Below are positions 43,943 to 53,559 of a DNA stretch of 64,000 nt, in pieces. Every line of letters starts with the position of its first letter. Within the stretch, counting starts at the first letter, position 1. Both the position numbers and the translations under genes were made by a program. The stretch is taken from assembly GCA_031539345.1 (NCBI GenBank), contig JAVKMO010000024.1, forward strand, positions 37,453 through 101,452. The letters are read 5' to 3'. Below the pieces are notes generated by a model. That model saw nothing but the letters and a program-made list of their open reading frames with translations. It did not search any database and was not told the origin of the DNA. The DNA is from JAVKMO01 sp031539345. GTDB lineage: Bacteria; Bacteroidota; Bacteroidia; Chitinophagales; Chitinophagaceae.

Positions 43943-45484
43943 ATGATAGAAGACAGCCTTTTTATTCTTATTAAAACTTTATCAAAAGCCGAAAAAAGAA
44001 AATTTCAACTTTTTTCTGCAAAGTCTGATGGTTCTACAAGCCTTTATGTACAACTGTTTCAAGCAATGGATAAAATAAAAGATTTTGACGAGGCGGTTAT
44101 TTTAGCATCTAATAAAAACATCAAGCCTTCACAAATTGGAAACCTCAAACTTCATTTGTATAAAAACATTTTGACTTGCTTGCGGCTAATAGAAAAAGAA
44201 AAATTAGTGGCAATAGAAATTAGAGAGGAAATGGATTACGCTAAAATTCTCTATAATAAAGGACTCTACAAACAAAGTTTGAAAGTGTTAGAAAAAACAA
44301 AAACGCTTTGCAATCATCATCACGACTCTATTTTATTATTAGAAATTTTAGAGTTTGAAAAGACAATAGAATTGCGACACATCACGGGCAATTCTTATCC
44401 TAAGGCGGACGCTTTAATTACAGAAACAACAACGCTTGTTAAACAAGTAAAACAAGAAACATCTTTGTCGAATTTGTGTTTGACCATGTATGGATTGTAT
44501 TTAAAAAATGGACTTGCCAAAAACACAAAAGAGGCCGAAGGGGTTCGCCATTTTTTTTTAGCACAGACAAAGGGACTTGTCGTAGAAGAATTGAATTTTA
44601 ATGAACGCGTCAATTTTTATCAAGCCCATACTTGGTATTTTTATATCCTCCAAAATTTCGCTCAATATTACAAGTATGCCCAAAAATGGCAAGATTGTTA
44701 TCGTGCTGATTATTCAGACGAAAGCATAGACATAGAGCCACTTTTAAGAGCAAAACATCATTTTATGAATGCCCTTTTTTTTGTTAGCGATGCAAACCGA
44801 TTGCAAGAAGAAGTCCATTCTTTTGAACAACATTTTTGGCGTGAACGACTTTTGTTTTCGGTCAATTTACAGAGCCAAATTTTCATTGATTATTTTTCTG
44901 CGGCAATCAATCGCGTTTTTTTAATGGGTAATTTTGATCAAGGTGTCAAACTTGTTCCTTTGATTGAAGGCGGTTTGCAAGAATATAAATATCAATTAGA
45001 CACGCACAAAACACTTGTGTTTTACTATAAAATTGCAGGCATTTATTTTGGCAATGACAACCCAGAAAAGTGCATCGATTATTTGAATAAAATACTCAAT
45101 TTAAAAATCGGTGCAATAAGAACAGACCTGCAATGTTTTTCGAGAATGCTTCATTTGATTGCTCATTTTGAATTAAAAAATTTTGACATTATTGATTCGC
45201 TCATTAAATCGCTGTATCGCTTTTTACTGAAATACAACAATGATTCTAAAACAATTTCTTTGGTGATGAATTTTTTGAAAAAAGCCATTCGTAGCGACCG
45301 CGATCAAATCATTCCTTTGTTTGAACAGCTTTTAAAATCTTTAAAAACAGCAATTAAACCGCCGTATGAAAAAAGAATGTTTTTATACTTAGATTTTGTT
45401 TCCTATTTAGAAAGTAAAATCACAAAACAAAAAATAAGCCTCGTCATTCAAAAAAAATATCAACAAGGCGTTAAGCGATTTTAA
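43943..45484 (+). CDS. Hypothetical alpha-helical repeat protein
   Basis: 513 residues with no signal peptide or membrane helix. It is almost wholly alpha-helical, with TPR-like pairs (YNKGLYKQSLKVLEKTK; YFGNDNPEKCIDYLNKILNL), so it probably mediates protein contacts. The N-terminus, ESLFILIKTLSKAEKRKFQLF-like, is a pattern I have seen in other Bacteroidota proteins of unknown role. No catalytic motif is visible. Its stop shares a 4-nt TTAA overlap with the convergent sulfatase gene. Confidence 0.7.
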   Translation: MIEDSLFILIKTLSKAEKRKFQLFSAKSDGSTSLYVQLFQAMDKIKDFDEAVILASNKNIKPSQIGNLKLHLYKNILTCLRLIEKEKLVAIEIREEMDYAKILYNKGLYKQSLKVLEKTKTLCNHHHDSILLLEILEFEKTIELRHITGNSYPKADALITETTTLVKQVKQETSLSNLCLTMYGLYLKNGLAKNTKEAEGVRHFFLAQTKGLVVEELNFNERVNFYQAHTWYFYILQNFAQYYKYAQKWQDCYRADYSDESIDIEPLLRAKHHFMNALFFVSDANRLQEEVHSFEQHFWRERLLFSVNLQSQIFIDYFSAAINRVFLMGNFDQGVKLVPLIEGGLQEYKYQLDTHKTLVFYYKIAGIYFGNDNPEKCIDYLNKILNLKIGAIRTDLQCFSRMLHLIAHFELKNFDIIDSLIKSLYRFLLKYNNDSKTISLVMNFLKKAIRSDRDQIIPLFEQLLKSLKTAIKPPYEKRMFLYLDFVSYLESKITKQKISLVIQKKYQQGVKRF

Positions 45485-47349
45485 TACGCGAAATACTGCT
45501 CAAAATTAAGCTGATAAAAGGCTTTTCCTTGGTTTAAAAGAGACGAATTTTCTTTGCCCAAACGAATTGTATTTGCGTTTGCATCAAAAATTATCGTGTC
45601 TGTTTTACTCACCACAGCAAAGCCGTTATTGAAAACATAATGTGTTTGTAATGGCGGCTGATGAGACAATAAATCTTGAGACCAAAAAAAACGCTGTGCA
45701 GGTAAATGTAACTGTGCCAATAAAGTATGAATCAAGTCAGTTTGATTTCCTACGACAGATATTTGCTTGCCGCGATATTCTGTTTTTAAGGCACCGCCAA
45801 ATAACAATAACGGAATTCGGAATTTTCTGGGGTCGAAATTTTGCGTATAATTTCTAAGAAGGTTTGTTCCATGGTCGGCAAGCACAACAAATAAAGTTTG
45901 GTCAAACCACTTTGTTTTTTTTGCTTTTTCAACAAAATCTCCTAAACAAGAATCTGTAAAAAATGCCGTACTTCTTATTTTTTCTGTATTATCCTTTGTC
46001 CCAAAGTGGTGTGCTGTTGGCAAGTCAAAAGGTTCGTGATTGGACAAACTGAGATAGGCCGAAAAGAATGGAGTTTGTAGTGTATTTAATTGTTGTGATA
46101 AAATTGTAAACGTAATGTCATCATGTAAGCCCCACTTACTATTTGCTTCGTGCGTATAGAGTGTTTTTACATCGTCGTAATGACCAAATCCATGAGAAAG
46201 TAAATACGACTTGATATTACTAAATTGTAAATCGCCGCCATATAAAAAATAATTCGCATAACCTTGTTTCATAAGGTCTTGAGAAAGGCTTGGCAATTTT
46301 TGTTGCTTGCTATTTTCTTCAATAATGTTTTTATTGCCAAACGCTGGTTGGGCACTCAATATTGCTGGCAATCCTTTGTATGTTCTGTCTCCAGACGCAT
46401 AGATATTTGTAAATAATAATCCTTGTGAAGAGAGCTGTTCAAATTGAGGCGTAATATTTTTTTCTCCGCCTAAAGAAGAAATAAAATCAGCAGAAAAACT
46501 CTCTAAAATAATCAAGCAAATATTTGGTCGCTGCATTGTTAAAATCGGCAGCGTGCTGTCTGTTGTATTTTTATTTCTAAGTGATTGAGACGCGTTGAGC
46601 AATTCATTTTCATCATTGATATAAGTGTATTGCTTGGTACTTACATCGTCGGCATCTAAAATGCTTTTTATCAAAACCCATTCTGTATTCAACGCTGCCA
46701 TATTTGCATTTTGGTGAACAGAAAAATACGCCGCGCTATAATTGATTGGAGCAATGCCCACGCCGCCTCTAATGGCAATAAAACATAACCCAAAAACAAC
46801 AGCGCTTTTAATGCTCAACAATGCAACAGATTTTTTATGATGAGTGATGGTTTTGTATTTAAAAACAATTTTTTTAATTAGCCATAGACTAATGAATACT
46901 TCTGTGATGAGAATGATTATTGATGAAACCCAAGGTGCGGCATAAGACGAAACAAGTGCATCATGCGTATCATTAAACATGAGGTGCAATACTTTGTAAT
47001 CTATTTTAGAACCCCATACTTTAAAAATATTTACATCGATAATATTGATGGCACTAAATACAATGAGCAAAAAAACAACATAGTATTGATGGAGTGTTTT
47101 GAGCCATTTTAAGCGAGGAATAAAAATCTGTACAACATATAATAGTAAAGGAAAAGCACAGACATAACCAATTAAAGACAGGTCTAAACGTAAGCCATAA
47201 AAAAAACTTTTGATAATTTCTGGGGTGGGAACGTCATGAAATAAATGCCACCCAAACAAAACAAATACAAGGCGATGAATTGCAAACACAATCAGCCAGG
47301 CAAGCACAACACGCAACAAGGGAACAAAAAAATTTCTTGTTTGTTGCAT
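45481..47349 (-). CDS. LTA-synthase-type sulfatase family membrane protein
   Basis: 622 residues: five N-terminal transmembrane helices (to about residue 210), then a periplasmic alkaline-phosphatase-superfamily domain. The metal/nucleophile elements are LILESFSADF (Glu), GDRTYKGLPA (probable Thr nucleophile), and VVLADHGTN (Asp-His). In Gram-positives the family polymerises glycerol phosphate; in Bacteroidota it likely adds phosphoglycerol or phosphoethanolamine to an envelope glycan or lipid. Its ATG overlaps the panD stop by one base (TAATG). Confidence 0.88.
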   Translation of the reverse strand: MQQTRNFFVPLLRVVLAWLIVFAIHRLVFVLFGWHLFHDVPTPEIIKSFFYGLRLDLSLIGYVCAFPLLLYVVQIFIPRLKWLKTLHQYYVVFLLIVFSAINIIDVNIFKVWGSKIDYKVLHLMFNDTHDALVSSYAAPWVSSIIILITEVFISLWLIKKIVFKYKTITHHKKSVALLSIKSAVVFGLCFIAIRGGVGIAPINYSAAYFSVHQNANMAALNTEWVLIKSILDADDVSTKQYTYINDENELLNASQSLRNKNTTDSTLPILTMQRPNICLIILESFSADFISSLGGEKNITPQFEQLSSQGLLFTNIYASGDRTYKGLPAILSAQPAFGNKNIIEENSKQQKLPSLSQDLMKQGYANYFLYGGDLQFSNIKSYLLSHGFGHYDDVKTLYTHEANSKWGLHDDITFTILSQQLNTLQTPFFSAYLSLSNHEPFDLPTAHHFGTKDNTEKIRSTAFFTDSCLGDFVEKAKKTKWFDQTLFVVLADHGTNLLRNYTQNFDPRKFRIPLLLFGGALKTEYRGKQISVVGNQTDLIHTLLAQLHLPAQRFFWSQDLLSHQPPLQTHYVFNNGFAVVSKTDTIIFDANANTIRLGKENSSLLNQGKAFYQLNFEQYFAY

Positions 47350-47693
47350 TAAATTTTGTTTTCGGCATTAGGAAAAATAACGCTTGGAGAAAATTGTTTT
47401 GCTTGTTCAAACTCCATGCTCGCGTACGAAATAATGATGACTTTATCTCCCTTTGCAATTTTTAATGCCGCAGGTCCGTTCATACACATCATGCCACTTT
47501 CGCTTTCGCCTTTAATCACATACGTAATTAACCTTTCGCCGTTACGGTGATTCAATACATGAACCTGCTCGCCCTCAATCAAATTTGCGGCACGCATTAA
47601 TTTTTCATCAATCGTAATACTACCGATATAATCAATATTGGCTTCTGTAATTATGGCGTTGTGAATCTTTGATTTTAATACTTGAATGGTCAT
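47349..47693 (-). CDS. panD: Aspartate 1-decarboxylase proenzyme
   Basis: Makes beta-alanine for pantothenate. 114 residues. The self-cleavage site Gly24-Ser25 in YIGSITID yields the pyruvoyl cofactor. Other family residues are HVLNHRNGERLITYVI and NGPAA. It lies between gmhA (34 nt upstream) and the sulfatase (1-nt overlap); this grouping looks like tight packing and not shared function. Confidence 0.95.
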   Translation of the reverse strand: MTIQVLKSKIHNAIITEANIDYIGSITIDEKLMRAANLIEGEQVHVLNHRNGERLITYVIKGESESGMMCMNGPAALKIAKGDKVIIISYASMEFEQAKQFSPSVIFPNAENKI

Positions 47694-47727
47694 TAAATTA
47701 TGTTTCTGTAAAAAAATAACTCTTAGC

Positions 47728-48300
47728 TTAAAACAAATTGCTTTCTACAAATTGACAAATAATATGCCCAATAGTAATGTGCGATTCTTGAATACGTGGT
47801 GTGTCGTTAGAGGGAACATTGAGTAAAATGTCGCTACAGTTTTTCATCAAACCACCGCTTGCACCAGTCAATGCAATTGTTGTCATGTTTAATGTTTTTG
47901 CTTTTTGAAAAGCAGCAATAATGTTTTTCGAATTTCCCGACGTACTCAACCCAATAATAATGTCGCCTTTGTTTCCAATTCCATTGATAATTCTTTCATA
48001 TACAAATTCATAACCATAGTCGTTCGCAACTGCGGTTAGATATGAAGTGTTACAATGCAAAGCTTCTGCGGGTAAGGCTTTGCGGTCTTTGTAAAATCGT
48101 CCACTAAATTCTGCCGCCAAATGTTGTGCGTCTGCGGCACTACCGCCATTTCCACAAAACAAAACTTTGTTACCCGCTTGAAATGCTTTTGTAATGAGTT
48201 CAATACTGCTCTCAATTTTTTGTAGCAATATTTTGTCTTGAATAATGAGCTGTTTTGTGTCGATAGATTGTTGTAAAATATTTGCGATGTTTTGTGTCAT
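47728..48300 (-). CDS. gmhA: Sedoheptulose-7-phosphate isomerase
   Basis: First step of ADP- or GDP-heptose synthesis. 190 residues with a SIS domain. CGNGGSAADAQHLAAEF (near 49-65) is the GmhA signature; IIGLSTSGNSKNI and the C-terminal QESHITIGHIICQ with the catalytic Glu/His are also present. hddA lies 5 nt upstream on the same strand, so the two act together on D-glycero-D-manno-heptose 7-phosphate for LPS or surface glycans. Confidence 0.93.
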   Translation of the reverse strand: MTQNIANILQQSIDTKQLIIQDKILLQKIESSIELITKAFQAGNKVLFCGNGGSAADAQHLAAEFSGRFYKDRKALPAEALHCNTSYLTAVANDYGYEFVYERIINGIGNKGDIIIGLSTSGNSKNIIAAFQKAKTLNMTTIALTGASGGLMKNCSDILLNVPSNDTPRIQESHITIGHIICQFVESNLF

Positions 48301-48305
48301 AGATT

Positions 48306-49334
48306 TTAGTTTTTAGAAGTCCACGTTGTGAGACCTTGTTTGGTAAATTGAAAAGGTGCAGTATTGCCCCCAAGTGCGAGTAAACTTTGAATGACTTTGT
48401 AGCGACTATTTTTTGTACAATAAAAAAACATAAATCCTCCGCCTCCAGCACCACTAATTTTTCCTCCAATAGAGCCAGCTTCCTTTGCTGTGGCATAAAT
48501 TTTTTCGATGAGAGGATTAGAAATATTGTGTGCCATTTTTCGTTTTTCTTCAAAACCTTTGTCTAAAATAATTCCAATGTCATTGAGGTTGCCTTTTAAC
48601 AAAGACTCTTTCATTTGATAGGCTTGCTGTTTGAGTTGGTGCATTGCATCAATGCTTGTTTGATTTTTTTGTGTAACGTTTTTTTGTTGTTCTTCAATAA
48701 TTTTTGCACTCTCTCTGCTTGTGCTTGTATAGTACAAAACCAAATTGTGTTCTAATTCTAACAATATTTCTTTTTGAATTCGCAATGGATTGACTATTAC
48801 ATTGTCATTAGCATAAAATTCCATAAAATTAAATCCGCCAAAAGTGGCTGCATATTGGTCTTGCTTACCTCCTGACAAACCCAAATCTTTGCGTTCAATT
48901 TGATAGGCATAATACGCGATGTCATAATCTCCCAAAGGCAAATTGAGCATTTCTTTAAATGCCCCAATAATGGATACCATAAGGGTTGAAGAGGTGCCTA
49001 ATCCACTACCAGCAGGTGCTTCAACAAAGGTGCTGATTTTCATGCCTTGTAGTGCAAACGGATAATCTTTTTGAATACGATTGTAAGCTCCTTTTACAAG
49101 TGCAAATTGATTTGTGTGCGGCAGCGTATTGGTCAGTTCACAAGTTTCATATTCGTTTCTGTCTAAGGCTTCTAAAACAATTTTATTGTCGTTGGTTAGT
49201 TCGATGCTTGTATGAGCATAAAGAGAAACGGTGGCATTTAAAATTGCACCTCCAAATTGATCGCTATACGGACTGACGTCTGTGCCTCCGCCTGCCAATC
49301 CAATTCTCAAGGGGGCTTTACTTCTAAAAATCAT
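48306..49334 (-). CDS. hddA: D-glycero-alpha-D-manno-heptose-7-phosphate kinase (GHMP)
   Basis: 342-residue GHMP kinase. N-terminal PLRIGLAGGGTDVSPY is characteristic of the HddA branch, the ATP loop is PAGSGLGTSSTLMVS, and motif 3 is GKISGAGGGGFMFFY. With gmhA directly downstream it points to the GDP-alpha-heptose branch, not the HldE (ADP-beta) branch. The phosphatase and guanylyltransferase (GmhB/HddC) are not in the window. The alternative, a fucose kinase-like GHMP, is less likely given gmhA. Confidence 0.88.
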   Translation of the reverse strand: MIFRSKAPLRIGLAGGGTDVSPYSDQFGGAILNATVSLYAHTSIELTNDNKIVLEALDRNEYETCELTNTLPHTNQFALVKGAYNRIQKDYPFALQGMKISTFVEAPAGSGLGTSSTLMVSIIGAFKEMLNLPLGDYDIAYYAYQIERKDLGLSGGKQDQYAATFGGFNFMEFYANDNVIVNPLRIQKEILLELEHNLVLYYTSTSRESAKIIEEQQKNVTQKNQTSIDAMHQLKQQAYQMKESLLKGNLNDIGIILDKGFEEKRKMAHNISNPLIEKIYATAKEAGSIGGKISGAGGGGFMFFYCTKNSRYKVIQSLLALGGNTAPFQFTKQGLTTWTSKN

Positions 49335-49342
49335 GTTTGGTT

Positions 49343-50209
49343 TTAGTTGTTGTAATGAAGATGATAATCAATTAAACCCTTCATTGGTGAACGCATAATT
49401 TTGCCTAATTGCAAGTTGTATTTTTTACAAATAAGAGCGAGTTCTTCAGAAAAAATATTCGAGATGCCCCCGATAAAATTAAGAGGCATTGTTTTTGATT
49501 CTTCAAATTTTAATAAGTGGCGGGTGAAAAATGCGTCTAAAGATTCTAAAATCAATTTTTGCATTAAAGGCGTTTGTTTGTGTTTAGAAATAAATCGCGC
49601 AAAAGACGCGAGGTATTGATTCGGCGTTTCTTTTTTATACACGTTTTCTAAAATGGAGTCTTTGTTTATTTCAAATGTCTCTTCTAAATCGGCTACCATT
49701 GCGGTGGGCAATTCGTCATAACAATACAAGTTCATCAATTTTTTGCCCATATAAGCGCCGCCTCCTTCGTCGCCCAAAACATAACCAATGCCATTGCGAC
49801 TTTTAGAAATCCATTTGCCGTCATACACAGCAGAACTTGCACCCGTTCCAATAATCGCTGCGATGCCTTTTTTGTTTAAGCACAAGCTGCGTGCAGCGCC
49901 AAGCATGTCGTGCTGTATATCCATATAGGCATTTTTAAATAAACTTTGCAAGGCTTCTTTCACAATTTCAGCATTGCTGGCAATGGAACAAGCTGCCCCA
50001 TAAAAATAAATTGCTTCAGGGGCAGAAGAATTGACATCTAATTTTGGTGCTAATTCTTCTTTCAGCACTTTCTTCATTTGTTCAGCATTCATCACTTGTG
50101 GAGACAATCCTTTTGTAATATAAGTGGCATATTCGACACCGTTTTGAATGAAAGCCCATTCTGTTTTTGTTCCTCCGCTATCTACGATAAAAAATTTTTC
50201 TGGTGTCAT
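49343..50209 (-). CDS. BadF/BcrA-type ATPase, N-acetylglucosamine kinase-like
   Basis: 288 residues of the ASKHA fold. Phosphate-1 loop VDSGGTKTEWAF is at the N-terminus, phosphate-2 is in IGTGASSAVYDG, and a glycine-rich GYVLGDEGGGAYMGKKL follows. This pattern is that of eukaryote-type N-acetylglucosamine kinases. Likely a sugar kinase for cell-wall or glycan recycling. It lies 8 nt upstream of hddA on the same strand. Confidence 0.82.
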   Translation of the reverse strand: MTPEKFFIVDSGGTKTEWAFIQNGVEYATYITKGLSPQVMNAEQMKKVLKEELAPKLDVNSSAPEAIYFYGAACSIASNAEIVKEALQSLFKNAYMDIQHDMLGAARSLCLNKKGIAAIIGTGASSAVYDGKWISKSRNGIGYVLGDEGGGAYMGKKLMNLYCYDELPTAMVADLEETFEINKDSILENVYKKETPNQYLASFARFISKHKQTPLMQKLILESLDAFFTRHLLKFEESKTMPLNFIGGISNIFSEELALICKKYNLQLGKIMRSPMKGLIDYHLHYNN

Positions 50210-50294
50210 ACGGCATAATTTTTAAGAGTAAAAAAATATAAAAAGTGAAAACAAAAAAGTTATTTGTGATGCGTTTATGAAAGAAGAGTTGGGT

Positions 50295-50777
50295 TTAAAA
50301 TTTTTCTATTGTGCCGTCGCTCCAGCACTCTTCCAAAGCATAAAAAGCTCTTTGTTCTGGCAAAAATAAATGCACAACAATGTCGATATAATCTAATATC
50401 AACCATGCACTATCTGGTTCTATGTTGCGACGAAACACTTTTTCTTCACACGTTTCTTTTACTTTTTTTTCTATGTTTTCTGCAATGCCTCGTAATTGAA
50501 CAAAAGTTGTGGCTTCGCAAATGATAAAATAATCTGCAACAGATTCTGGCAAATGCTGAAGGTTAATGGCAATAATGTTTTCTCCTTTAATATCTTCTAT
50601 CGATTCAATGATCGTTTGCTTCAAAAAGTCACTTGCCGGGTTCAACACTTTTTTTAATTGTGTAACCTTTTTTGTTACGGCAGTTTTTTTTGGTGCAGCA
50701 ACTTTGTTTTTTACAACGGGGGATTTTTTCGGTGCTGTTTTTTTACTTGTGCTTTCGCTTGTTTTTTTAAGTGGCAT
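50295..50777 (-). CDS. rsfS: Ribosomal silencing factor with basic N-terminal tail
   Basis: RsfS binds L14 and blocks 30S-50S joining in starvation. The conserved domain spans about residues 50-160 (IESIEDIKGENIIAINLQHL, SVADYFIICEATTFVQLRGIAENIE, DSAWLILDYIDIVVHLF). Before it is an unusual tail of about 45 residues made mostly of Lys, Thr, Ala, Pro and Val (KKTAPKKSPVV). The only ATG before the tail is at 50777, so the tail is probably real. It may bind RNA. radC lies 33 nt upstream. Confidence 0.9.
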   Translation of the reverse strand: MPLKKTSESTSKKTAPKKSPVVKNKVAAPKKTAVTKKVTQLKKVLNPASDFLKQTIIESIEDIKGENIIAINLQHLPESVADYFIICEATTFVQLRGIAENIEKKVKETCEEKVFRRNIEPDSAWLILDYIDIVVHLFLPEQRAFYALEECWSDGTIEKF

Positions 50778-50810
50778 TTTTTCTTTAGGGTTGTATGTTC
50801 AAATAATGGT

Positions 50811-51500
50811 TTACAAAAGTCCGTTGTCTTTAAAACTAAAATAATTGTTTGCTGCAACAACAAGATGATCGACCAATTCTATGGTACATTGTTGGCAAGC
50901 GGCATGAATTTGTTGGGTTAAGGTTTTGTCTTGTGGGCTTGGCGTAACATTTCCTGATGGGTGATTATGGTATAACAATAGGGCGACAGCATCATATTCA
51001 AAAGCATACTTTAAAATTAAACGCACATCAACTAACGCACTTGTTAAGCCTCCTTCACTAATTATTTTTTGTTGCACAATTGTTTTATTTCTGTCTAAAT
51101 ATAACACACCAACAATTTCGTGTTTCACATCTACAATGCTTGCATTCACATAATCAAAAGATTGTCGGCTACTCGTACAAGTATATTTTTTTAAACTGAC
51201 CATGTCTTGATTTCGGCGTACTCCTAATTCTATGGCAGCTAAAATACGAATCGCTTTTACTGCACCAATGCCTTTAATTTGACTTAAATGTTTGACACTG
51301 CGGCTGCCCAATTCTGGTAAGCTGTGATGACAATATTGTAATAAATCTCTTGCAACTTCAATGGCAGATTTTTCTGTCGTTCCGCTATTAATTAAAATCG
51401 CCAACAGTTCGGTATTGCTCAATGCCTTTGCTCCTTGTCGCAACAATTTTTCTCGCGGTTTGTCCTCGTCTGCCCAATATTTTATCGCTTGATTTTGCAT
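50811..51500 (-). CDS. radC: RadC/JAB-domain protein (UPF0758)
   Basis: 229 residues. An N-terminal helix-hairpin-helix part (LSQIKGIGAVKAIRILAAIELG) precedes a JAB/MPN metalloprotease-like domain with LYHNHPSGNVTPSPQD, the H-x-H...D zinc motif. The cellular role is unsettled; the old assignment to DNA repair is doubtful. It lies 8 nt downstream of gpsA, so is probably co-transcribed. Confidence 0.93.
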   Translation of the reverse strand: MQNQAIKYWADEDKPREKLLRQGAKALSNTELLAILINSGTTEKSAIEVARDLLQYCHHSLPELGSRSVKHLSQIKGIGAVKAIRILAAIELGVRRNQDMVSLKKYTCTSSRQSFDYVNASIVDVKHEIVGVLYLDRNKTIVQQKIISEGGLTSALVDVRLILKYAFEYDAVALLLYHNHPSGNVTPSPQDKTLTQQIHAACQQCTIELVDHLVVAANNYFSFKDNGLL

Positions 51501-51508
51501 AGAAATAT

Positions 51509-52510
51509 TTATTGTAACATTTTTTCAATGTTTTTAAACCCTTTTGCTGGCTCCATATTGTTCCACACAATTTGGTAAATATTTTCGATGATGGGCAAAT
51601 CGGCTTTTATTTTTTTATTCAAATTAAAAATACACTTACTTGTATTATATCCTTCTGCCACCATATTCATTTCTAATTGTGCCGACCGAACAGAATAGCC
51701 TTTTCCTAACAAAGAACCAAATTCTCTATTGCGACTATAAGGAGAATAACACGTTACAAGTAAGTCGCCCAAATAAACAGAGTCATTATGGTTGTAAATG
51801 TTTTTTACTTTTTTATAGACGTATAATTTTTGCAAAAATGTACTTAACTCTTTTGCACAGTTGGCATTATATACGCTCATAAAATTATCGCCATAATGGA
51901 GACCGTGAGCAATGCCGGCACCAAGTGCATAAATGTTTTTTAATACAGCAGAATATTGCACTCCCCACACATCATTATTGATAATTGTATTGAGGTATTT
52001 GTTTTTAAACTGGGCGGCGATTTCTTTTGTCGCAATTTCTTGTATGCCTGAAAAAGTGAGGTAGGATAATTTTTCTATGCCAATTTCTTCGGCATGACAA
52101 GGTCCCATTATGGTGAAATAATCTTGCGGAGAAACTGCAAATTCTGTTTCTAAAAATTCATTCAATAAAACATTTGTTGTTGGAATAATTCCTTTAATGG
52201 CAGAAACAATTTTTTTGTTTTTAAAACAATCTTTTGGCAATTGCTTTAATGCATCTTCAATATACGCAGACGGAATAACACAAATGAGAACATCAGATTG
52301 TTTTACAACAGTTTCTAAGTCTTCATAGAGGTTTAAATATTTTGTATTGAAAATAATACTCGAAAGATATTTCGGATTGTTTTTGTTCTTTTGAATACTC
52401 GCAATTTGCGACTGACTGCGAATCCACCAATTGATTGTTTTTTTATTGTCATTCAAAATTTTAACAATCGCAGTTGCCCAACTACCGCTACCAATAATGC
52501 CAATTTTCAT
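51509..52510 (-). CDS. gpsA: Glycerol-3-phosphate dehydrogenase (NAD(P)+)
   Basis: Reduces dihydroxyacetone phosphate to sn-glycerol 3-phosphate for phospholipid synthesis. 333 residues. The Rossmann motif is GSGSWATAI (7-15). AIKGIIP, GPCHAEEI, KNIYALGAGIAHGLHYGDN (catalytic Lys region) and SRNREFGSLLGKG are all family blocks. With plsX at 61 kb it feeds acyl-phosphate-dependent glycerolipid assembly. Confidence 0.95.
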   Translation of the reverse strand: MKIGIIGSGSWATAIVKILNDNKKTINWWIRSQSQIASIQKNKNNPKYLSSIIFNTKYLNLYEDLETVVKQSDVLICVIPSAYIEDALKQLPKDCFKNKKIVSAIKGIIPTTNVLLNEFLETEFAVSPQDYFTIMGPCHAEEIGIEKLSYLTFSGIQEIATKEIAAQFKNKYLNTIINNDVWGVQYSAVLKNIYALGAGIAHGLHYGDNFMSVYNANCAKELSTFLQKLYVYKKVKNIYNHNDSVYLGDLLVTCYSPYSRNREFGSLLGKGYSVRSAQLEMNMVAEGYNTSKCIFNLNKKIKADLPIIENIYQIVWNNMEPAKGFKNIEKMLQ

Positions 52511-52563
52511 AGATTAAAGTTTTAATAAAATATTTGAACTCGAATGTACTGTTGTATTTGTAA

Positions 52564-53514
52564 TTAAAATATCCAAGTATAATTTTTAAGTAAATGTGAT
52601 TCTACAAAACCTTGACAAGCCTGATTGTCAGGAATGAAATTTCTCTTGTACTGCGTTGAATAAATTGTCTCCTTTGAAAAAATACTTGTTTGTGGGGCAA
52701 GTCCATCAAGGCGTAAATTGTCTTTTGCATTCGCAGAAATGTCTTTACTGCCATATTGTTGTACAGACCGAAACAATTGGTGCGGCACACTTTTCGCACT
52801 TGCATTTTCGGGTGCAAGAACAAAAAATTGCAAAAATTGAATACGAGGATTTTTTTTCAAATGGTCTATTATTCCCAAACAATAAGCATATCCCATGCTA
52901 TGGGCAACAAGATGAAGTAATATATTTTTTGTATCAGACTTTCTGGCTTGCATAATTTTTTGCTCAAAAGTAATGCCTGCTTTTATCCCTTCGGCATAAC
53001 GAAACAAAAACCCTTCAATATTAGATTGGGTGTTAAAAATAAGTACCGACGAGTTGCCATTCGATACTTGCAAATAACTAACAAAACTTTTCAAAATGCG
53101 TTCTATACTTTTATGGTTTGATGTTTGTATAGAAAAGTGTGCGTCGGCATAATAGGCAACTTTGCTTTTGCAATGCGACAAAAACAAGTCGTCCATTTGT
53201 TGCCAATAACCAAAAACATCTTCTACAAAAATATTGTTTTCGCTATCGGGCAATTCTTTATCCGCTGTAAATAATTCTTGTGCAAACCGATAGCCATTGA
53301 CAAATAAAGTAATTGGGTCGTCTGGGGTAAGATGCAAATGGTTTTTTTCTGCAAGCACAGGTAAGGGAAAAGCGTCTGGTTGCACTTGTTCATCAAACAA
53401 TCGATGAAGGGCATTTAAAATGTCTGCAGAAGATATTGTCGATACCACAAAAAAAATTAAAGGCAAATAATTTGTTACAATATGAAGAATTTCAAGGTGC
53501 TTCAATAATAGCAT
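52564..53514 (-). CDS. Alpha/beta hydrolase-like protein
   Basis: 316 residues. The segment around residue 28, VVSTISSADIL, follows a short hydrophobic stretch that could be a signal anchor or signal peptide (NYLPLIFFVV). Nucleophile elbow AHSMG in HLVAHSMGYAYCLG replaces the first Gly of GxSxG with Ala, as in some DUF900-type hydrolases. A possible catalytic His is in FVESHLLKNY near the C-terminus. The substrate is unknown. It stands alone, diverging from the ABC-F gene. Confidence 0.65.
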   Translation of the reverse strand: MLLLKHLEILHIVTNYLPLIFFVVSTISSADILNALHRLFDEQVQPDAFPLPVLAEKNHLHLTPDDPITLFVNGYRFAQELFTADKELPDSENNIFVEDVFGYWQQMDDLFLSHCKSKVAYYADAHFSIQTSNHKSIERILKSFVSYLQVSNGNSSVLIFNTQSNIEGFLFRYAEGIKAGITFEQKIMQARKSDTKNILLHLVAHSMGYAYCLGIIDHLKKNPRIQFLQFFVLAPENASAKSVPHQLFRSVQQYGSKDISANAKDNLRLDGLAPQTSIFSKETIYSTQYKRNFIPDNQACQGFVESHLLKNYTWIF

Positions 53515-53559
53515 TTGTAGATTGAATGGAAAATTACATTAGCGACAAAAAAAAACAAT

